From Rhabditoides inermis (taxonomy: Eukaryota > Nematoda > Chromadorea > Rhabditida > Rhabditidae), in assembly GCA_963966185.1 (NCBI GenBank), contig CAWZYM010000174.1, positions 387,001 through 451,000 of the forward strand: 64,000 bases of DNA, read 5' to 3'. Position numbers and translations under genes: made by a program. Below the pieces are notes generated by a model. It was not told the DNA's origin, did no database searches, and was given only the letters and a program-made list of their open reading frames with translations. Each line of letters starts with the position of its first letter. Positions within the stretch are counted from its first letter, which is position 1. Of this stretch, positions 56,928 to 64,000 are shown piece by piece.

Positions 56928-58693
56928 CTACGCTTTAACCCAACATAAGAGTTCGTTTTTGAAATCCTCGCGGGATTCTCTTTCTTGCGAGTTGACAGTA
57001 AGAAACTCATCCGTTTCTTGAAGAAAAAAGTTGCATTCAAATACAATGAATTTAGGAAAAAGTAATTTTGTTTACTTTATCTCACCTGACCACATGCGAT
57101 AGATGGCTATTTCTGGATCTGTGCCGCAAGTCCCATTTTCAAGGCAGTATCCAATATAATTGTCGCTATCGACCGCGTTTTCGGTGGCAGTCGCCGAGAA
57201 CCGTTGAACTCTTTCTGCGATTAACTAACTAAAAAACAAACAAAAAACGACTCACTATCAGCCTTGAACTGTAATGTCATCACTCCGCATCCCATACTCA
57301 GTAAATGCTCGATGAGTGTGGCATTCTTCTCGATCACATAGATGCCAGCGTCTAGCAAAGAAACTATCTTTTTTTGAATACGTGTCAACCCTTACCTGTT
57401 CCATTTGTTTCGAATCCATCTATGTTGTCGCCCAGATGTGTCAGCTGCGCCTTGTCCGTATAGCACACATGATTCTTTTCTTTCACACTGAATAGCCGTG
57501 TCACCAATATTTGGAACTCTTTCTGAACGTGATATGATGATGTGAGCACATGTAAATTGTGTTTTAACGAACCACATTGATTTGTTCAGTGGTTATGTTC
57601 GTTTGAGGATGAGTTGTCGTGGTCACTTTATCGGTCAAAGGCTCTGTAGTCAATTGAGAATCGATGGTCGTTGTCACATCAGCGGTCGAAGTCTCAGTAT
57701 TGATTGGAAGTGGGGTGGATTGAGTTGATTGCATGTTTGCGGCAGTTAAAGGTAGTGTACCCTCTGAATCCAATGTTAAAAAGTATCACGAATGTATTAT
57801 CAATGCCTTTTAAAGGTATTTTTTATGTCGTTTATGGTTGTTTGAGATGAAAAATAATGAAATTAAAAATTATCAAACATTTGTTTAAATCCAACATGAT
57901 ACGCATATTTGCGCAACGTTGTGAGTTATGATTTTTAAAAGAATTTAATGCGTTTAGCATATAATTTCCCATTAGCTGTTTTCGCCAGTTTAGTAAAAGA
58001 AACACATAGTAGAAATGTTATCTAAAATAAGAATGACATAAGAAACAATATAAACACAAGCAAATAAATTGTCTTGAATGAAACAGCCGATAGTGTGGTC
58101 AAACTGTGTAACTTCGTGCAAGTTGTGCACACACCCCCGAGCTGATTAAAAGTTATTAGATTCTACGATTTCTCACTCCAATTTTCAAATGATTTTTTAA
58201 AGCTAATTTGTTTCAGAATTTATATTTGCATTATCATAATATACTCATTGAGTCGTAAACAATGACATGTTGTTTCTACACATACACCCAGATTCAGAGG
58301 GTACACTACCTTTAAGACCTCAACTGATGCCTCACCTGATAAAGAAAATTCAGTTGTTGTTTTTGTTTCTGTGGCCAACGAGGTCGTCTCTCCCTCGCAT
58401 TTTCCACTTCTTTCGTACACCAACACATAGTCCTTCACATCGTTGTGATCGCATTTCAAATAAACAGTAATTGCGTCGAATCTGAAACATCTCTCAGTGG
58501 TCAAATACTGTGAATCCGGCCACCTGGATAGTTCGTAGCACAACGTTGTGTTTTCTTCCATGTTCGTCCAAACGAGTAGGTATTTCTTTGCCATATTGCA
58601 ACTATCTAACCGTGTAGCTCCTGCCAGCAAGTTCTCGGGACTTTGCCCAATTGAAAGAGAGCAAATGTAGACGAAATTCCAGACGAACGCCAT
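56928..58693 (-). CDS. F4: secreted Cys-patterned family member whose coding exon is split by a MITE
   Basis: Proposed exons 58693-58524, 58481-58336, 57763-57573, 57522-57396, 57351-57256, 57214-57086, 57016-56928; 315 residues, phases agree. The start MAFVWNFVYIC aligns with relatives. Order: LDSCNMAKKYLLVWTNMEEN then CYEL; YLKCDHNDVKDYVLVYER and a Cys; a Thr-rich linker (TTTIDSQLTTE); HVCYTDKAQL; IEHLLSMGCG; NYIGYCLENGTCG; FLTV and ELLCWVKA at the end. MITE A2 interrupts the linker exon. Splicing from GTGAGG at 58335 to ATTCAG in the MITE end (57764) keeps the frame, and so does the exon with the MITE taken out. The most diverged member. Confidence 0.75.
57746..58315. mobile_element. TTAA MITE, copy A2, inside the F4 linker exon
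   Basis: Inverted ends TTAAAGGTAGTGTACCC as in copy A1. It lacks the nested TA element of A1 and so shows its empty site. Removing the element and one TTAA rejoins GAG GTC TTA ACT GCC in frame, so the insertion was into coding sequence. Confidence 0.85.
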
Positions 58694-59074
58694 TCTGAGA
58701 ATGCACAACCTGCCACTGACTGCATTCCACTTCCGGCGACTCCTTTCTCTAATTGTTTCCGAGAAACTCTGACGGCCCCGCATTAGTCAATTAAGTAAGT
58801 AACGGCTCGCATTCATCGACCTTCCGAAAGACAAAAATGGGAATTGTCATGGTATCACAAATGCGTGGTTGTTTTTGAAAGCGGAAGAAAATGTACGAAT
58901 GACGGGGATGCTAGAACATACAATTTATTATTTCACTAGGATGTAAATAGAGACAAAAAACAAATAACATCGCTTCTACAACTACGTCAACAGCCGTTGA
59001 GAACTTATGTCAACAGCCGTTGAGAACACGGTCCCTTATACGTACATTTTGAATGCGACTCCGCCGATCCGTGG

Positions 59075-59471
59075 TTAAAGAAACAAAGGCGTATATCATA
59101 ACCGTGTGGTAATGAAATTTTCAAATTCGCACGAAATCACAGAAAGTGAACCCGTGGCTGCAAGAGTGATAGCCCACAGTCTTTTCCATTGCGCCACGCA
59201 GCTCATTGGGTCATCACGCGCGAAGACCGCTGCCCTTCCCGAGAACCAACCTTCTTTGCGAAAGCGATCACAATATTCACCGCGAAAATGGTGCTTCCCG
59301 CCAAAACACACATTTGAACGCCTATTTCCGTGTGTAGTAACGGGACGATCTGTGGTAATTGGTGTGGTAACGCGGTAACAGCTTTGAATTGTTATTTTGT
59401 TCGTTTGTTTTGCATTTCAATGGGTCAAGTTATGATCCAAAGTCGAAAATAATGCGCCACTGTTCCTTTAA
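59075..59471. mobile_element. TTAA MITE (family C), second copy
   Basis: Right end GCGCCACTGTTCCTTTAA and left end TTAAAGAAACAAAGGCG, imperfect inverted repeats with TTAA at both ends, 397 bp; related at the termini to 51519-51907. Confidence 0.65.
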
Positions 59472-59774
59472 TGATTGCGCTTCTTTCTCGCATCCGCAAG
59501 TTTAGTCGTTTAGTGTTTAGATGTGTTTTCCGTAGATGACGGTTCATTTCTTTTGTTTCTGCGTCAATTAAAATCTACTAATCCTCATACGTCAATGCCG
59601 AACGCGCACAACATCTGCCGTTTCTTCAAGAACTTTCCCTCTCACACATGAGCTCATTTTGGATCGCATGTCATGCTGTTCGTCAAGCGCGTCGTGGTTT
59701 TCACTCGCCAAGATCTCCAATACTAGCATCTTCAATGGCGTCGTTCCTTCTCATTGAAAGTCATCCTTTGTAAG

Positions 59775-60450
59775 AATGACCTAAGGATGATCCATCGATG
59801 CTCTCAAGTTTCGCTCAATCTCTAGCACTTTTTTTTCTTATCGGGTATTTGAGCGTTTTTTCGAAGAGTATATACTCAATGTTTCTTCATCATCAACTTG
59901 GCTTTGTTTCTCGCAAGTCCGTCGAGTTTCAACTACTCAAGTTTCTCAACCATTAGACCTCCGCCGTTGACAGGAAAGAGGTCATCGATGTTATCTACTT
60001 TGAATTCAGCAAAGCATTCGACAGTATGTCCCTCGGGTTCAGTCAATTGTCGAGTAGGTTCACAATTACACGAGTAGCTTTTTTCCGCGTTGGCTTTACT
60101 TTCTCCGAAAGCGGCATCATATGTCGTGCCCCTTAGGGAACAGTTTCCTTTTTGCTCTACATGGAGGATTGGTTTTCTCATCAAGGCGACATGTGTAATT
60201 TACGCAGACGAACTCAAGGTCTATCGCTCATTTCTCCCTGGCGACGACTGCAACTCACTACAAGCGGCTATCGATAACGTAGAACAATGGTCTATAGAAT
60301 CCCTATGGTTTCTAGAATCCCTCTCACTCGAATCCCTCTCACGTCTACACGATGGTAGTAAGATCACGTCAGTTGACGAAGTGGATAATCTAGGCTTTGC
60401 CATCATATCTAACCTACATTTCGGAAAACACTGCAACAACGTCCTTGGGT
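59775..60450 (+). mobile_element. CR1/L2-like reverse transcriptase fragment
   Basis: Broken frames read HHQLGFVSRKSVEFQLLKFL, then VIYFEFSKAFDS (motif A, first Asp replaced by Glu), then VIYADELKVYR (motif C, YADE for YADD) and NSLQAAIDNVEQWS. Motif order and spacing fit CR1/L2-type elements; stops and substitutions mark it as dead. The first 279 bp recur at 63729-64000. Confidence 0.75.
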
Positions 60451-60860
60451 AATTTTTTTACCGGTTGAATCGTGGGCCCTCCTAGTCGAGAACAAGATGG
60501 GATTTTAGGTGTCAGTTTTTAACGATCGTTTCCCTACGTTCTATCGTTTCGGTCGAACAGCAGTTTTTCCTTGCCATCCAAAATCTATACAACGTGAGAC
60601 TGCATTCCTGTCAAAGATGATCACTTCAATTGTCTCTGACAGAAGACACGGTAGTCTTTTACTACTCAAGTTGTTCACTCAACGTTTTGAAAATGCGTTT
60701 TTTTTCACTGACATCACGATAACCAAAAACAGATACACAGTCAGAATTTGTCATTTAAAAGATGCTGGAAAGCGAACAAAATACTAAAAGAGAACTGTCC
60801 TCAAGTCACGACACTATTCGCAATATTGATAATAAAAAAGAGTTGTTGAATCAAATTTGT

Positions 60861-62067
60861 CTAAAAATAACACAGAACTTTGGAGGAAATGTAATCCGAA
60901 TTTGGACTGTTGATTCGAGAAATCACTTCTTGTCGTGAGCTTGTCAGAACAGCACCTTTCCCGCCTAAATTGCATCTTCTTTGACCAAATGGGAAATCAC
61001 GACAAACTATTAATCAGCTGCCAAATCTTGTTTTGCCCGCATTTTGTTTCTTTCACACAGGATCCTACGAACGGTCCCAAACTTCCATCATTCGAATCTA
61101 TTGTGGAGAAATATTGATATCGTCTCCCCTTCGCTAAAAAGTGTTTATATAACCGAGGAGTCGATGTTGACTAATGACTATGTTATTTTCAATCATCATC
61201 TTTCCGCATTCCGAATGCTAGTAGCGGTCCACATCTTTCAATCAGCCGTTGTTTTACGACAGTGCCAACTTCTCGTATCATAAAAAAAGGTTCGAGACTA
61301 AAAGAGTATAATCTACAATACGCGAGTTCCCGAAACTTCACTCACTATGTTTTTCATTTTCCGTGTAGCTAGCACGATCAATCAGGCTCAAAAGGTGATT
61401 TGATTCATCAGTGAAACAGAAGTGTTTGACAGCAATCGGATCGTAGATGCGCCTCATTCCGACTAAGTAGTCTCTCTGAATGGTAATCGATTGTAGAGCA
61501 ACTGGCAGCGGTTCCCACATATCTGATCGGTTTTGTGGTGGGGACGACTTTCTTCAGTGTTGTCTTTGTGGTAGGAGTCGTGTTTTGACGGTCTCGTTGT
61601 TTGCTTTGGAATTAGGGTTGTGATTGTAGGTTTCATAGTTTTTAGGGTAGAAGGCGTAGTTGGCTGTGTTTTCTGAATCATGGTCGTTAATGTGTTCGGA
61701 ATGGTCAGCTGTATTCGATGAGTAATCTTGTTGTGGATTGGATCGGTAACCAATAGTGCAGCTGTCTCTTTTTTTCGTAAACTTGCGCTATTCCTTGTGA
61801 ATTTCTACCGTATGACATTGATTGACTGCACAACAGAAATGTGTTGATTGTTTCATGACTGAAACCATTGTTTTGGCATTGGTCTGAACACCTGACACAC
61901 CTGAATAAGTCGAAGCACTCCGTCGTATTTGTTTCAAAGCTTGTCCAAGTCAAGAGAAACTTCTTTGGATCATTGCAATAGTTCACTTTCTTTGCTAACA
62001 TCAACAATGAAGTTGGATAGTAAACCGATGTGAGCTGACAGAAATACACAAAGTTCCAATAAGCCAC
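60861..62067 (-). pseudogene. F5: secreted Cys-patterned family member with frameshifts
   Basis: Exon 1 at 62067-61901 (MAYWNFVYFCQL; NYCNDPKKFLLTWTSFETNT) is intact. Exon 2 reads to YEKK and then is out of frame: seven A (61771-61777 on the minus strand) where six would continue into the Thr-rich linker. A second frame change occurs before HFCFTDE. Exon 3 (MIREVGTVVKQRLIERCG) has no donor before a stop. Exon 4 (FVGSCVKETKCG) and exon 5 (60964-60861, VLTSSRQEV to VLCYF) are recognisable. At least three defects point to a pseudogene; a homopolymer sequencing error could explain only one. Confidence 0.75.
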
Positions 62068-62195
62068 CTCTGCACTGGGCAGAAAAATGCTTCTGCCGGA
62101 GTTAAAATTTTGGAAGAATCTTTATCCATGCTACCCGAACTACGTAATTTTGCGGCCTCACGTAATCTCTAAAAACTTGGAAGATACAATTGTAG

Positions 62196-62511
62196 TTAAA
62201 GGGAGTGTACACTCTGAATTTCGAAGTTGAGTTAGCACCGGGATGTGAAAATATGATGAAAATGATGCACTTTTCTCAATAACACTATGTGTCGGAGATA
62301 CCTATAAGTCGGTGAAAAATTCTGTTGAACATTGAAAATTGGCACCAATTGGCACCAATTTCTGCATTTTGACACATTTGGCGCTCAATTTTAATCGACT
62401 TGCAGGCATTTTCAGCAAATAGTTGTATTGACAAAACTGCATTGTTTTCATCATATTTTCACATCCCGGTGCTAACTCAACTTCGAAATTCAGAGTGTAC
62501 ACTCCCTTTAA
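62196..62511. mobile_element. TTAA MITE, copy A3, with long inverted arms
   Basis: Ends TTAAAGGGAGTGTACACTC, related to A1/A2, with about 70-bp near-perfect inverted arms (through GTTAGCACCGGGATGTG) around a loop of roughly 170 bp. TTAA at both ends, 316 bp. A transcript would fold into a long hairpin. Confidence 0.85.
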
Positions 62512-63300
62512 GGAAATGCGTTACGATTTCTAAAATTGATTCAATATGTTTCTCTAAAGGCATCTCAAAAATATGAAATGAGTATGGCGATTCGAAACTA
62601 TGCGAAAATATGGTTTTCTTTCTAATTTTTTCATCTTACCATAAAACTGTGTCACACGCGCGCACATCCACTGCGCTACCGTGCTCGGTTTTGTGAAAAA
62701 AGGAATCCGCGGGAATCGGAATGCCCGTCACTAAGACCAAATCGGAACTTCAATACACGATTCTAACGATAAATGCTCTGAAGAGACAAAAATTTCTAAA
62801 CGGGTGTGATTTATTTGTTACGATTCCGTTGTCCGAATGGCCTAACTGGACGGAGGCGGTTTCTCACATTCATACAGAATGTTGTCAAAACTGAAATAGT
62901 GTTCAAAAACAACAATTGAAAAAAGTTCTTCACATCTCAGCGATCTATAACACTCGGATTATTCAAAATTAAAGAAGAATTCCGGGGAAAATAGGAATGG
63001 CGGTCAAGAGGGGCAAAATGATACTTAGGAACACGATTCTGGCATTGAAAATTCTGAGAGGCTTTAAAAAGTTACGTTTTTGAATTATTTATTACAATTC
63101 CTCACCTCCAAATAGTCTAATTGGACGAGGGCGGAGCCTCACTCCGCTGCCCACCGCTGCCGTACTCGCGGTTTCCCGCCAAAATCTGGTTCCGGGCGCG
63201 CTAATGTTTTGGGCCGGTGACTCTTTCCCCGGAGTTCTTCTTTAAACGTTGTTATGTTGTTACGTTATCATAGGTTTGTCCGATATTGATCATCACAGTT
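62512..63300. repeat. Degenerate direct repeat pair
   Basis: About 150 bp at 62704-62862 and 62977-63137 are diverged copies (AGGAATCCGCGGGAATCGG/GAATTCCGGGGAAAATAGG at the start; CTAACTGGACGGAGGCGG/CTAATTGGACGAGGGCGG at the end). No gene is seen. Confidence 0.45.
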
Positions 63301-63309
63301 CTTACTGGT

Positions 63310-63590
63310 CGGTTCGTGGATTTGCAGCGACGCTGACCTTACTAAGGATTTAGACGTGCGAATCGCCTAAGCCTGCTCCGCGTTCAATTCGCTGGAAAAG
63401 GTTTTGTGGAGATCGAGCGTCGCCAATCACGTCAAGATACGGATCTACCTCACCGCCATCCGACCTGCGATTCTCTACGGATTCGGCACTTGGGCTGTCA
63501 ATAAGAAGCTCGAAGAGAAGCTGGATACGGCGGAACGCAAATTTTTGCGCCGGATGCTAAGCTACTTATAATAATGTTTATCTGCCGTGA
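63310..63590 (+). mobile_element. RTE-like reverse transcriptase C-terminal fragment
   Basis: Reads SLEKVLWRSSVANHVKIRIY, then IRPAILYGFGTWAV and LDTAERKFLRRML, the pattern downstream of the reverse transcriptase core in RTE- or BovB-type non-LTR elements. Truncated at both ends. Confidence 0.65.
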
Positions 63591-63728
63591 CATAACATAC
63601 ACGAATAAGTGAAAGTAGCAGACTTCTACCGTCGCCACAACTCGCAGTTGTATCGGGATGTAAACAACATCTACTCCTGTATCCTGCGCAAAAAGTCCGA
63701 GCTCACCCCCTCGCGGCAAGTAGTGGCA

Positions 63729-64000
63729 ATGACCTAAGGATGATCCATCGATGCTCTCAAGTTTCGCTCAATCTCTAGCACTTTTTTTTCTTATCGGGTA
63801 TTTGAGCGTTTTTTCGAAGAGTATATACTCAATGTTTCTTCATCATCAACTTGGCTTTGTTTCTCGCAAGTCCGTCGAGTTTCAACTACTCAAGTTTCTC
63901 AACCATTAGACCTCCGCCGTTGACAGGAAAGAGGTCATCGATGTTATCTACTTTGAATTCAGCAAAGCATTCGACAGTGTGTCCCTCGGGTTCAGTCAAT
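63729..64000 (+). mobile_element. Second copy of the CR1/L2-like reverse transcriptase fragment, runs off the window
   Basis: Near-identical to 59775-60053, through FSKAFDSVSL (here SVSL, where the other copy has SMSL). It continues beyond the window. Confidence 0.8.

Larger units (their letters stand above)
58694..60860. other. Intergenic region between F4 and F5
   Basis: It contains a short tandem duplication (GTCAACAGCCGTTGAGAAC twice, 58987-59028), a TTAA MITE, a tRNA-like stretch on the minus strand (about 59150-59206, A box TGGCGCAATGG) and a reverse transcriptase fragment. I see no intact gene. Confidence 0.55.

Overview
The window looks like nematode nuclear DNA. Introns are short and mostly end in TTTCAG. 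There is at least one GC-AG intron, an acceptor-like CTTCCAG two bases before a start codon (as at a spliced-leader site), a tRNA-Ile(UAU) gene with a small intron, a NeSL-type retrotransposon, and many (GA)n/(TC)n tracts. Organism and gene names are inferred from translated motifs only; no database was searched.

Layout. At 1-108 (-) is the 5' end of a platelet-activating-factor acetylhydrolase-like gene. 109-2595 holds GA tracts and no gene I can support. At 2596-8410 (+) is a complete 18-exon membrane carboxylesterase. From about 5748 to 47604 a segment is repeated four times (units at about 5748, 13884, 28075 and 36991). The segment starts in carboxylesterase intron 8 and ends in an intron of a secreted-protein gene. 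Each unit holds carboxylesterase exons 9-18 (+), a two-domain C-type lectin (-), a methyltransferase/spermidine-synthase-like gene (+) and the last two exons of the secreted-protein gene (-). Only unit 1 keeps the whole carboxylesterase and only unit 4 keeps the whole secreted-protein gene. Units 2 and 4 carry a NeSL-type retrotransposon in the (TC)n intron 9 of the carboxylesterase: 5.9 kb in unit 2, and internally deleted and refilled in unit 4. The units are mosaics of each other.

47.3-62.1 kb holds five tandem minus-strand members (F1-F5) of a secreted, cysteine-patterned protein family with a variable Thr-rich linker. I do not recognise it. F1, F3 and F4 give complete gene models, F2 is split by nested transposons and F5 carries frameshifts. 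Around them lie TTAA-flanked and TA-flanked MITEs, a tyrosine-recombinase element, CR1-like and RTE-like reverse transcriptase fragments and tRNA-like sequences.

Taken together this is a fast-changing accessory cluster: a membrane esterase, a secreted lectin, a membrane-anchored methyltransferase and secreted Thr-rich proteins. It is being amplified, recombined and broken by mobile elements. A shared defence, surface or detoxification role is a guess from the gene types.
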